In this document: in pieces, positions 1 through 8,150 of the stretch | Layout of the letters: the number at the start of each line of letters is the position of its first letter | Position numbering within the stretch: the stretch's first letter is position 1 | Assembly (NCBI GenBank): GCA_017962495.1 | Contig: JAGCVH010000014.1 | Span: 1-39,249, forward strand | DNA: 39,249 bases | From: Bacteroidaceae bacterium | Lineage (GTDB): Bacteria > Bacteroidota > Bacteroidia > Bacteroidales > Bacteroidaceae | Direction: 5' to 3' | Program-made: the position numbers and the translations under genes | The notes under the pieces: generated by a model | Database searches by the model: none | Seen by the model: only the letters and a program-made list of their open reading frames with translations | What the model was told of the DNA's origin: nothing

Positions 1-33
1 GGATCTGGAGATCCTGGCGATGTAACGCCCTAA
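1..33 (+). CDS. C-terminal tail of an upstream gene (possibly HU-related DNA-binding protein)
   Basis: Frame 1 is open from the window edge to a TAA at 31-33 and reads GSGDPGDVTP. Glycine- and aspartate-rich tails are common at the C-terminus of HU-related DNA-binding proteins of Bacteroidetes, and such genes often sit just before a smalltalk peptide, as here. Only ten residues are visible, so the assignment is inferred from context; the fragment could belong to another gene or be non-coding. Confidence 0.3.
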   Translation, partial: GSGDPGDVTP

Positions 34-59
34 GCAAAAGCGCCGGACTCTCCCTCGGT

Positions 60-204
60 CCCTCCCTTTTAGGGAGGGAAGAGGGATGGGGACGGCTCAC
101 GAGAATCAAAAAGGCCCCTCTCTGTCTCCCCCCCGTGGGGGAGGAGGAACATTGAAAATTGTAGAATCGTGAAATCGTGAAATTGTAAAATTGTGAAATA
201 GAGT
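60..204. repeat. GC-rich palindromes and an AT-rich tandem repeat in a short intergenic region
   Basis: Two hairpins are visible: CCCTCCC/GGGAGGG with a 5-base loop (60-78), and a C-run/G-run hairpin CTCCCCC...GGGGGAG (126-143). Between 150 and 204 there is a degenerate repeat built from variants of GAAATCGT and AAATTGT. The same kind of CCTCCCCC palindrome recurs at 32402-32527, 35311-35340 and 36229-36258, so this belongs to a dispersed REP-like family. Confidence 0.55.
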
Positions 205-321
205 ATGAAACAAGAACGTAAGAAGGAACTTTTCAAGTTCCTCTGGAAGCTCCTGACAGCCCTTATTGCCGCTCTCACAACCGCCGCTGGCGTATCTGCC
301 TGCTACACGGTGAATCTCTAA
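205..321 (+). CDS. Smalltalk-type small membrane peptide
   Basis: This 38-aa ORF (start MKQERKKELFKFLWK) has a basic N-terminus, one hydrophobic segment (about residues 14-31) and a late VSAC. The pattern of Lys-rich start, one short membrane helix with LTALIAALTTAAG, then a Cys near the end matches the tiny Bacteroidetes 'smalltalk' family, whose function is unknown. These peptides usually follow an HU-related gene and often precede an N-acetylmuramoyl-L-alanine amidase; no amidase follows here. The VSAC could be read as a weak lipobox, but only six residues would follow it. Confidence 0.65.
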   Translation: MKQERKKELFKFLWKLLTALIAALTTAAGVSACYTVNL

Positions 322-398
322 TCCTCTATTAATCCCTCCTCCTGTCCTCCTTCTTTGGGATAAGAGGGGGGAATTTTCTTCAATTCCGCCCGAAACGC

Positions 399-429
399 TT
401 GGAGGTATCAAAGGGAATTCGTAAATTTG
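399..429 (+). promoter_or_regulatory. Bacteroidetes-type promoter of the BspA-like gene
   Basis: A -7 box TAAATTTG (422-429) fits TAnnTTTG, with TTGG (399-402) 19 bp upstream at the -33 position. A transcript would begin near 436, about 26 nt before the ATG at 462. This argues against a more upstream start in the same frame at 399. Confidence 0.55.
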
Positions 430-461
430 TGGCAATTATTTATTTGAATAATCGTAATGAT

Positions 462-3131
462 ATGAAAAGGATTTTAACTTTCCTCCTTTTGTGGACATTG
501 GGAACAGGAATGATGTTGATTTATGGTCAGAGCTTTTCTGTCACGGAAGTAACTGCCATTCTCGGTGAGTGGGATATGGAAAATTCCCCTCAACTTGAAA
601 CGCAGATGAAAGGAATCGTTTACAGCAGTAGTCATCCCGAAGTGGCTGTTGTCTTGCAGGATAGCATTTTTGACCCTGTAAATGTAAAAAAGAAATATTT
701 GAAAGGTGGCACAGTTGTGCCCATAGCTGAAGGAACGACGGTAATAACAGCTTTTAACCCAGAAAACAATAAAACGGCAAGTTATACCTTGCACGTTGTC
801 TATCAGTCATCCAGCACCACTGGCACAAGTGAAACCATCACCGTCAGTCAGCCAGGCTCCCTGCGCGAACTGATGAGCAACCTAGAGAGCACGCGTGTGC
901 GTGACCTCACACTTCATGGCAAGTTAAATGCCGACGACTTGAAATACCTGCACGAATCGGCTGGACGGTTGCAGAACATTGAATCCATCGACATGAAGGA
1001 TGTCACCTTCGAATATGGCGGTGAGGCTTACGCTACTGCGACAAAGAAGGTAAGTGGTTTCATAGGAAGTATTACACATTATTACTACCTTTCTGATGAA
1101 AATCGTAAAGAGTCAGATGGTTCGGGCAATTTAGTTGGAGGATACGACGGCTGGGTTAAGCACTATTCGAACAGACTTGATGCTTTGTTTAGCGGAGTCA
1201 CGACGCTTCGCCGTGTGGTTTGGCCTGACTGTGTGAAGGGCATCGGCGAAGATGCATTGGCAGGTTCAGGCATAGTCTCTTTTATTTTCCCCAGTGACAT
1301 TACTTTTATTGGTGATGGCGCTTTTTCTAATTGTACTAATCTATATTCGGTAAATGTTCCTTCAACAGTTACCGAGATGGGGAGTGCTTTTAACGGTTGT
1401 ACATCGATAGTGAACGTTGGAAACCTTAGTCATATGAAAAAGATTGAGGCTTCTGCTTTCAAAGGTTGCAACTTTTTGATTGGCAATGTTAAGGATATGA
1501 CGCTCGACCTTAGTAATGTTGATACAATACCAGAGAATGCGTTCTATTATTGTCGCCTGCTCCATAAAGTTAAATTTGCTAAGGTAAAGTACATAGGACA
1601 ATCTGCCTTCTATGACTGCTGGAATCTAAAGCAGGTCAACATACCAAAAGGTATTGACAGGATTGACTCTTACGCCTTCTATGGTTGTAAGTCTCTTTCT
1701 GAAGTCGTTATTCCATCAAGTGTCAGACAAATGAATTTTAACTCGTTTTATGGCACGCCCTATCAGGAGAATATGCCTTTCGAGAACGGCATAAAATATC
1801 TGGGACACATTGCTGTGGAAAGTCATAGGGACGTTACAGAGCTGAACTTCAAGGAAGGCACCCGCGTGATAGCTGACGATTTCATTGTCGGGTATAACAA
1901 AACAGATATAACTACAGTATCAATTACCCTTCCCTCAACCATAAAGCGCATAGGAAACGCCGCTTTCAACAGTATGTACGGAGACGAAAGCTCGACTGGA
2001 GGATACTACGCCCTGTCTCTGGAAAGCATCAACCTGCCCGAAGGGTTGGAGGAAATAGGCCATAAAGCCTTCATTAACGATAAGAATCTCACTGGCATCA
2101 AGCTGCCTTCATCCTTGAAGTACCTCGGTAGTTTTGCTTTCGAAAAGTGCTTAGGCTTGGATCAGATAACTATCCCCGAAGCCACAGAACAGTTTGGATG
2201 CTGTATCTTCCAGGGATGCACGGGCCTCGTCCAGCTGAAGATTCTGAGTAAAGCAATTTCTCCCATAGAATTTGTAGCAGGAGATTTTACGTATAGTGGC
2301 AGCGACCGTGACCTGTATATGTGCCGCAATTGCACGGGATTGGAGAAGGTGGTTGTCGGAGGAGAGGTTCCCCGAATTCCCGATTATATGTTCTACGGAT
2401 GTACGAACCTTGCGAAGGTAGAGTTTGAAAACCGCCAGACAGACACGCTCGCAATAGGCGAATGGGCTTTTTGTGGTTGCAGCAACCTTCAGGTTATGTC
2501 CACGCAGGGCGCAAGCAATGTAAAAGGACTGGGACGTGCCGTAAGCGGCTCCAACCTGCCCCGTTTGGAAATCCCGATAGGCACCACCACGATTGGCGAG
2601 AATGCATTCACGAATTGCACTGGTATCAAAGATCTTCTAATCCCTGAAGGTAAGACAACAATTGGCCGTGATGCTTTTTATAATTGTTCCAATATCAAAA
2701 ATATTGAATTATGCGAGGGAATAACCACACTTAATGAGAGTGTTTTTGAAGGGTGCTCAGCCGTTGAAGAAATACATCTTCCCTCTACGATGGAATTGAT
2801 TGAGAAAAATGCATTGGCATTTATAAAGAAATATAACGAACACCCATTTAATCTTTATTGTGCTGCAGTAGAGCCCCCTACTGTAAACTATGCATTCCAG
2901 CCTGTGCTGACGGGCTGCAATCTCTACGTGAGACCAGAGTCTTTGGAGAGTTATCAAAACGCCAATTCATGGAAAAAATTTAATGTTATTGCCGATGAGG
3001 CTTTACCTGTAAATGACATTAATGTAAGTAACACCCACGACACAAACATATACGACCTCAGCGGTCGCCGAGTAGTCAATCCCAAGCGAGGGCTGTATAT
3101 TCAGGGAAATAAAAAGATAATAAAACAATAA
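462..3131 (+). CDS. BspA-like leucine-rich-repeat surface/secreted protein
   Basis: The 889-aa product begins MKRILTFLLLWTLGTGMMLIYGQ, a Sec signal peptide. Residues of roughly 25-125 resemble a bacterial Ig-like (Big_2) domain. From about residue 240 to 830 there are many LRR_5 (BspA/TpLRR) repeats, with recurring I.....F..C..L..V..P..V..I...AF. BspA proteins are cell-surface adhesins or binding proteins of oral and gut Bacteroidetes and spirochaetes. The last about 30 residues (YDLSGRRV...RGLYI...KK) resemble a shortened type IX sorting tail. The frame is open back to 399, but the ATG at 462 follows the promoter and starts the signal peptide. The gene stands alone, with its own promoter and terminator. 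The ligand cannot be told from sequence. Confidence 0.88.
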   Translation: MKRILTFLLLWTLGTGMMLIYGQSFSVTEVTAILGEWDMENSPQLETQMKGIVYSSSHPEVAVVLQDSIFDPVNVKKKYLKGGTVVPIAEGTTVITAFNPENNKTASYTLHVVYQSSSTTGTSETITVSQPGSLRELMSNLESTRVRDLTLHGKLNADDLKYLHESAGRLQNIESIDMKDVTFEYGGEAYATATKKVSGFIGSITHYYYLSDENRKESDGSGNLVGGYDGWVKHYSNRLDALFSGVTTLRRVVWPDCVKGIGEDALAGSGIVSFIFPSDITFIGDGAFSNCTNLYSVNVPSTVTEMGSAFNGCTSIVNVGNLSHMKKIEASAFKGCNFLIGNVKDMTLDLSNVDTIPENAFYYCRLLHKVKFAKVKYIGQSAFYDCWNLKQVNIPKGIDRIDSYAFYGCKSLSEVVIPSSVRQMNFNSFYGTPYQENMPFENGIKYLGHIAVESHRDVTELNFKEGTRVIADDFIVGYNKTDITTVSITLPSTIKRIGNAAFNSMYGDESSTGGYYALSLESINLPEGLEEIGHKAFINDKNLTGIKLPSSLKYLGSFAFEKCLGLDQITIPEATEQFGCCIFQGCTGLVQLKILSKAISPIEFVAGDFTYSGSDRDLYMCRNCTGLEKVVVGGEVPRIPDYMFYGCTNLAKVEFENRQTDTLAIGEWAFCGCSNLQVMSTQGASNVKGLGRAVSGSNLPRLEIPIGTTTIGENAFTNCTGIKDLLIPEGKTTIGRDAFYNCSNIKNIELCEGITTLNESVFEGCSAVEEIHLPSTMELIEKNALAFIKKYNEHPFNLYCAAVEPPTVNYAFQPVLTGCNLYVRPESLESYQNANSWKKFNVIADEALPVNDINVSNTHDTNIYDLSGRRVVNPKRGLYIQGNKKIIKQ

Positions 3132-3149
3132 CGCGAATAGTTAATAAGA

Positions 3150-3189
3150 ATCGAGGCGAAACCAATTTTGGATTTGCCTCGATGTTTTT
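3150..3189 (+). terminator. Rho-independent terminator after the BspA-like gene
   Basis: Arms ATCGAGGC and GCCTCGAT, extended by imperfect pairing toward an AATTTT-centred loop, are followed by G and a run of five T. It lies just after the BspA-like stop and before the convergent trkH end, and the T-run orientation serves the plus strand. Confidence 0.7.
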
Positions 3190-3220
3190 CATACCTCATT
3201 TTAGCTCCAAAGTTCGGGAA

Positions 3221-4708
3221 TCAGTTGCGCCAGAAGGAGGGGAGGATGAGGGTGATGAGGGTAATGATCTCCAGACGTCCGGCAAGCATAAGCAGGGACA
3301 TGACCCACTTGCCTGAGGCGGGAAGAAAGTCGTAGGAACCCGTGATGCCCGTGATGCCCGCACCCAGCCCGTTGTTCGACACACACGAGAAAGACGAGAA
3401 AAAGGCGTCGACAATGGGGAAACCCTGCGCCACAAGAACGACTCCGCCAAACACGATGAGGGTGGTGTAGATGAAGATGAAAGCGGAGACCTCGCTGCCC
3501 CTCTCGGCATTGACATGCTGCCCGTTAACATCGACAGAGGCTAACAAACGTGGACGAACGTAGCGACGGACTACGAAGGTGAAGTTCTTGAGCAGATAGA
3601 CCAGACGGTCGATCTTGGCTCCTCCCGTGGTAGAACCTGCGCAAGCGCCTACGTACATCATAAAGAAGGTGAGCGTGAGCACAAGAATGCCCCAACCTTC
3701 CCAGTTGCCGGCACTGAAGCCAGTCGACGTCAGGGCGGATACGATGTGGAAGAGGGGGTCGATGGTGACGCTTTCCCATCCTGTATAATGACCTCGATAC
3801 ACAATAGATGCTACCACCAGTACATAGAAGAAGGCGATGGTGCCTAGGTAGAAGCGGAACACATCGTTGCGCCACACTTCGCGCCACGAATTGCGATAGG
3901 CCAGAATGATGAGTCCGAAACTGACGCCACCAATGAACATGAACAGGACGAGTATGAACTTGATGTAGGGCGAATGATAGACAGCAATGCCCAGGTTGTG
4001 GGTGGAGAAACCTCCTGTGGAGATGCATGTGAAGGCGTGGCACACACTCTCGAACAATCCGATGGGACCGCAGCAGAGCAAGGCTATCAGGAGTATCGTG
4101 AGCACGGTGTAGAGCCCCCAGAGCAATTTGGCGGTGTGAGAGATGCGAGCGGCGAGTTTCTCGTGGGTGATGCCCGTGGCTTCGGCATGGAAGAGCATGA
4201 GGCTCCCGCTGTTGTTGAGGGCAGGAATGAAGGTGAGGGTAAAGAGGATGATGCCCAGTCCGCCTATCCACTGAGTGAGTGAGCGCCACATGAGAATGCC
4301 GTGACTACATTGCTCAACATCGCGAATGACAGTAGCCCCCGTGGTGGTGAAACCCGACATGGCCTCGAAGAAGGCTTCGTGAACGTTCAGCGGGGTTTGA
4401 CATAGCATGAAAGGAAGCATGCCAAAGAGGGAGAACACAATCCATGCCACCGAAGCGAGCAACATGCCGTCGCGACGCCTTAAGAGACGATTGCGTGGGT
4501 GGGTGAGATAGTTTATGGCGGCACCCGTCACCAACGTGATGGAAGCGATGAGGGCAAAGGGCTTCCAGTCTTCTTCGCCATAGAGCACGCAAACGACCAG
4601 CGGGAGCATCATGAAGGCGGCTTCCACCATCATCATCTGTCCCAAAATGCGCGTGATCATGGCAAAGTTGATGGCGTTGCTCTGTGGGTGGGCGAATAGG
4701 TATTTCAT
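3221..4708 (-). CDS. trkH: Trk-type potassium uptake channel subunit TrkH
   Basis: The 495-aa integral membrane protein has the four-fold M1-P-M2 architecture of TrkH/KtrB. The four pore-loop filter segments are visible as GFTTTGATV, CISTGGFST, ALTSTGFSAG and CVSNNGLGAG. It forms the K+ pathway and is gated by the cytoplasmic ring protein TrkA, whose gene lies 42 bp upstream on the same strand. Length is normal for the family (about 480-500). The gene order trkA-trkH implies one transcript. Confidence 0.95.
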   Translation of the reverse strand: MKYLFAHPQSNAINFAMITRILGQMMMVEAAFMMLPLVVCVLYGEEDWKPFALIASITLVTGAAINYLTHPRNRLLRRRDGMLLASVAWIVFSLFGMLPFMLCQTPLNVHEAFFEAMSGFTTTGATVIRDVEQCSHGILMWRSLTQWIGGLGIILFTLTFIPALNNSGSLMLFHAEATGITHEKLAARISHTAKLLWGLYTVLTILLIALLCCGPIGLFESVCHAFTCISTGGFSTHNLGIAVYHSPYIKFILVLFMFIGGVSFGLIILAYRNSWREVWRNDVFRFYLGTIAFFYVLVVASIVYRGHYTGWESVTIDPLFHIVSALTSTGFSAGNWEGWGILVLTLTFFMMYVGACAGSTTGGAKIDRLVYLLKNFTFVVRRYVRPRLLASVDVNGQHVNAERGSEVSAFIFIYTTLIVFGGVVLVAQGFPIVDAFFSSFSCVSNNGLGAGITGITGSYDFLPASGKWVMSLLMLAGRLEIITLITLILPSFWRN

Positions 4709-4750
4709 ATGATTCTTTTGTTAGAAAGCTCGGAGTTATCCATTCGCCTG

Positions 4751-6085
4751 TTAATTAAAGAAATTCTTGGCCTTGCGTAATCCGCCTTGTAGACAAACGA
4801 CGAGTACGTGATCCCCTGCTTTCAGCATGGTTTGACCCGTTACTACCTGACTCCTGCCTCCTCGGATGATGCCAGCTAGCGTGATCTCGCGAGGAATCTT
4901 CAGTTCGCGAACAATCTTGCCGGCTATCTTCGAATCGTTGTGGACAGCCAGGCGCACCATTTCGGCATCGGACAGGGCGAGGCACTTGGAAGAGAGCGAG
5001 CCGGAGTCAATCATCAATTGGAAAATGGTGTTGGCCATGAGTCTCTGCTTGTTCACGATGGTTCCGATGTTGAAGGCCTCGGCCATCTGCAACAGATGTT
5101 GCTGGCCAACGTGCGCCACCGTTTTGCGTATACCTATGTCTTTGGCAGTAAGGCACGAGAGAATGTTACCCTCCGAGGTTCCTGTCATTGCAACGAACGC
5201 ATCGGCCTTGTTCACGCCAGCTTCTTCCAGTACATCGATTTCGCCTGCCTCACCCACGATTACATCACAATTGGGACACTTTCGGATGAGTTCTTCTGCT
5301 CGGGCGGCATTGCTCTCGATGACGGTGAAATGGAGACCTTTAGGTGCCAAGCCCAGCATCATCTCCACCGTCTTTCCACCTCCGGCAACCAGCACGCGGT
5401 GGATGTCGAACATCTTTTTTCCGGTAAGGCGAGCCAATTCGGACTGACGTGAGGCGGTGGTTGTCACGAAGAGTACGTCGTCAGGCATCAGCATGCAATC
5501 GCCGTTGGGAATAATGGTGGTGAAGCGCCGACGGATGGCTACCACATGAAAGAATCGGTCGTTGGAGGCGAGGTCGCGCAAGTAGGTTCCGGAAATGGGT
5601 GCATCGGCTTCGAGACGAATTCCCATGAGGGTCATCCGGCCACGGTCGAACTCGAACCAGTTGCGTGTCCAAGGGTGCCTTAGCGAATCGATGATTCCGT
5701 TGGCGAGAATGTATTCAGGGAAGATGGCTTTGTCGACACCCATTGTTGCAAGCACCCTAAGGTTGTGGGGCTCGATGTAGTCGGGACGATCCACTCGGGC
5801 AACCGTCATGCGCGCGCCCATCGACTTTGCGACACCACACACCACGATGTTGCGTTCGGAGGTGTCTGTAACAGCTATGAACAATTCGCAATTACCAACA
5901 TCGGCTTGCCGCAGGGTTGAGAACTCGGTGGCGTCTCCCTCAATGGCCATCAGGTTGTGCTCGGAGTCGAGCAAGGCCAACTTCTGCGGGTCTTTGTCGA
6001 TGATGAAAATGTCCATCTGTTCGCCGGAAAGATACTTAGCGAGGTGGGTACCTATAGAACCGGCTCCTACTATCGTTATTCTCAT
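4751..6085 (-). CDS. trkA: Trk system potassium uptake regulator TrkA
   Basis: The 444-aa cytoplasmic protein has two tandem RCK units, each a Rossmann TrkA_N domain plus a TrkA_C domain. The first nucleotide-binding loop reads IVGAGSIGTHLAKYL near the start, followed by conserved acidic residues (IIDKD). The second, around residue 232 (VLVAGGGKTVEMML), is degenerate, as is common in double-RCK TrkA. It binds NAD(H)/nucleotides and gates TrkH, encoded immediately downstream. Length is typical. Confidence 0.95.
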   Translation of the reverse strand: MRITIVGAGSIGTHLAKYLSGEQMDIFIIDKDPQKLALLDSEHNLMAIEGDATEFSTLRQADVGNCELFIAVTDTSERNIVVCGVAKSMGARMTVARVDRPDYIEPHNLRVLATMGVDKAIFPEYILANGIIDSLRHPWTRNWFEFDRGRMTLMGIRLEADAPISGTYLRDLASNDRFFHVVAIRRRFTTIIPNGDCMLMPDDVLFVTTTASRQSELARLTGKKMFDIHRVLVAGGGKTVEMMLGLAPKGLHFTVIESNAARAEELIRKCPNCDVIVGEAGEIDVLEEAGVNKADAFVAMTGTSEGNILSCLTAKDIGIRKTVAHVGQQHLLQMAEAFNIGTIVNKQRLMANTIFQLMIDSGSLSSKCLALSDAEMVRLAVHNDSKIAGKIVRELKIPREITLAGIIRGGRSQVVTGQTMLKAGDHVLVVCLQGGLRKAKNFFN

Positions 6086-6228
6086 ATTATCAATGCTTTA
6101 CAAGGAGTGTTAGCCCCAATCTTTTGCAAAAGAATACAAAAAAAATGGTTCTGACAAATAATTAGGTAAAAAAGTAATAAATGGCTAAAGGCCATCAGGA
6201 AATGAGAGAATGAGAAAATGAGGTAATC

Positions 6229-7413
6229 TCAACTCCAAAACCCAAAGATCCCCTTTTTCCGGGACTTCTTCTCGGTAGGAAGAACTTCTTCGGGCGTGAT
6301 GGCGTCTATGTCGTCCAATGGGTCGGCAGAAGTGGAAGTGTCGGAGTGTCCTGCCATCTTGCCGTAGGCTTTCTCGAAGCCTTTCATTGCCCATGACAAT
6401 CCAGTGTTGCCCATCTGCTTTGGTATCTCCACCAATAGGGTGGGCACTTGCCCCAAGGCTTTCATCTTTGCTCTCAGTTTCACACGGCGTCCCTTGGCCC
6501 CCTTCAGTTCCTTGGAACCCTTCTGCAGGTAGTGTTTGGTGATGTAGCCTATGGCAACGGTCATAACAGCATTGGCCAGTCCGTCGGCCAACGGGGCGAT
6601 GGGAATGCCTGGTAGGTTGAGGTTCTTTACGTACTGGGTGAAATCGATGTTCGAGGCGTCGACATCGGGAATCTCCATATCTGCCACATCCACGTCCAAG
6701 GTGTCGATTTCGGCGTCGGTTATGCCATCGAGAAGGTCGTCTGCCGAATCTGTCGCACTTTGGAAGAAGTAACTGAGGAAGGCTGAGCTGATGACGTAGT
6801 AATATATTTTAACCAATTGTAGGTGGTTGGGGCGGAAACCCGAAGCACGCACTATGTCGGCCACCATGCGGTAATTGAGTCCCAGCGTGGCAAGTGTGTC
6901 AAGACGATTACTCGATGAGACGGCGGTAATGATGAACACCTTGGTGCCATAACTGATGATGTGCTTGTCAACTTTGCCATAGCGTTGCTTGAGTTCCTCG
7001 TTCAGTAATGATTTTACAGCATCGGTGTCGGTTGCCTCTTGGAGTTGGGAGAGCAACTGTTGTTGGTGCTCTTGACGTTGTTCGATGGGTAGGTAGTAAC
7101 AGTTGTTGCTCAGTTTGCGTCCGAAGGCTGTCAGGCGTTCGCGGTAGGTTTTTTCGTCAATGCCTTCCTCTTGGTCCTCCAATGCTAGCACGGGGAACTC
7201 CGGTGCAAAGTGAATGGCTATTAGGGGTTGGAACAGAGCCACGTAGAGTAACCATCCTACCACGATAAGAAGTACGATATAAAATGCATACTCGAACCAA
7301 GGTACACCCGCGACAGCGGTGATTTTCTCACCAATAACGATGACGTTGCCCACGATGACAATGAACGTGAACAATACAAATAGGATGACTGTGAACAGGA
7401 GTATCTTCTTCAT
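6229..7413 (-). CDS. DUF697-like membrane protein
   Basis: The 394-aa product starts MKKILLFTVILFVLFTF and has two N-terminal membrane segments (about residues 4-24 and 33-53), a soluble middle, and a C-terminal DUF697-like region containing YRMVADIV, VKIYYYVISSAF and a second apolar stretch IPIAPLADGLANAVMTVAIG. DUF697 occurs in YcjF-type membrane proteins of unknown function. An in-frame ATG at 7482 exists, but a near-consensus promoter lies between it and 7413, so 7413 is preferred. It ends in basic residues and GIFGFWS. Transcription with trkA is possible, but the 143-bp gap leaves that open. Confidence 0.7.
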   Translation of the reverse strand: MKKILLFTVILFVLFTFIVIVGNVIVIGEKITAVAGVPWFEYAFYIVLLIVVGWLLYVALFQPLIAIHFAPEFPVLALEDQEEGIDEKTYRERLTAFGRKLSNNCYYLPIEQRQEHQQQLLSQLQEATDTDAVKSLLNEELKQRYGKVDKHIISYGTKVFIITAVSSSNRLDTLATLGLNYRMVADIVRASGFRPNHLQLVKIYYYVISSAFLSYFFQSATDSADDLLDGITDAEIDTLDVDVADMEIPDVDASNIDFTQYVKNLNLPGIPIAPLADGLANAVMTVAIGYITKHYLQKGSKELKGAKGRRVKLRAKMKALGQVPTLLVEIPKQMGNTGLSWAMKGFEKAYGKMAGHSDTSTSADPLDDIDAITPEEVLPTEKKSRKKGIFGFWS

Positions 7414-7431
7414 AGTACAACGATTTTGAAA

Positions 7432-7463
7432 CAAAGGTATTACAACACCATTGATGCCACAAA
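7432..7463 (-). promoter_or_regulatory. Promoter of the DUF697-like gene
   Basis: On the minus strand, TTTG (7463-7460), a 20-bp spacer and TACCTTTG (7439-7432) match the Bacteroidetes sigma-ABfr consensus. Transcription would start near 7425, leaving a leader of about 12 nt to the ATG at 7413. Confidence 0.75.
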
Positions 7464-7668
7464 TGTAATCATTTTTTCTCATTTTCTAGAAAAGTGTGGA
7501 AGAAAATAACATATATCCTCCTCGTCAAATTTCAGATTGGGTAAATGGCCACAGAAAATGAGAGATTGAGAGATGGGCTTTAGCTCTTTTGCCAAAAGCA
7601 AAGCTCGCAGTTAGCCTTTAGCCATAAAACCCTTTCTCCGTTTTTCCGAAATAATTTGACACAAAAGT
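7464..7668. other. Intergenic region between divergent promoters
   Basis: There is no convincing ORF. The stretch separates the minus-strand DUF697 promoter from the plus-strand AraC promoter. It holds an AGAGATTGAGAGATG-type repeat (about 7560-7575) and a TTTAGCC-type repeat (about 7578-7625) that recurs near 6182 and 31371-31400. Confidence 0.5.
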
Positions 7669-7700
7669 TTTGCATCTTCCGAAAAAAATGTTTACATTTG
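7669..7700 (+). promoter_or_regulatory. Promoter of the araC-like/DPP III/alkD-like/purA run
   Basis: TTTG (7669-7672), a 20-bp spacer and TACATTTG (7693-7700) form a near-perfect Bacteroidetes promoter. It lies 21 bp before the ATG at 7722. It is the only clear promoter before four tightly packed genes. Confidence 0.75.
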
Positions 7701-7721
7701 CAAGGAGATAATCCTTGAGTC

Positions 7722-8150
7722 ATGCCAAAGTATAACATTACAGAAAAAAAGGAACGAGACGCGGCGTATCGAATGCTGTTGCGTCCGGAACTTACCGATG
7801 CCCTCTATGAAAAGATTCTTCACAAGCTCTTGGTCGAGAAGAAGTATCGAGATCCTGACTATTCGGCACAGAAACTTGCCAAAGAGTTAGGGACCAACAG
7901 CCGTTATGTGAGTGCGGTGGTAAACCTGCGTTTCCAGAAGAACTATTCAGAGCTGGTGAACGAATATCGCATTAGCGAGGCTTTGTATATGCTCATAGAC
8001 CATCGCTATGCCGAATGCTCCATTGGTGAGATTGCCCATCTTGTGGGCTTTTCCAATCGCCAGTCCTTCTATGCGGCTTTCTATCGCATAAAGGGCATTA
8101 CACCACGTGAATATCGCATACAGCAACAAGAAAAATTAGGGAAGAAGTGA
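7722..8150 (+). CDS. Short AraC-family transcriptional regulator
   Basis: The 142-aa protein consists almost entirely of an AraC-type double helix-turn-helix. The first HTH covers roughly residues 46-75 (YSAQKLAKELGTNSRYVSAVV). The second covers about 98-135 (IGEIAHLVGFSNRQSFYAAFYRIKGITPREYR), with the family signature GF....F...F....G.TP..YR. No ligand-binding or receiver domain is present, so its signal is unknown. Its stop codon overlaps the GTG start of the peptidase gene by 4 bp (GTGA), suggesting translational coupling and possibly autoregulation of the operon. Confidence 0.85.
   Translation: MPKYNITEKKERDAAYRMLLRPELTDALYEKILHKLLVEKKYRDPDYSAQKLAKELGTNSRYVSAVVNLRFQKNYSELVNEYRISEALYMLIDHRYAECSIGEIAHLVGFSNRQSFYAAFYRIKGITPREYRIQQQEKLGKK

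Noticed and set aside
3525-4289. Minus-strand 254-codon frame overlapping trkH
   Set aside because: It is an out-of-frame shadow of trkH, rich in His and Arg with no family resemblance.
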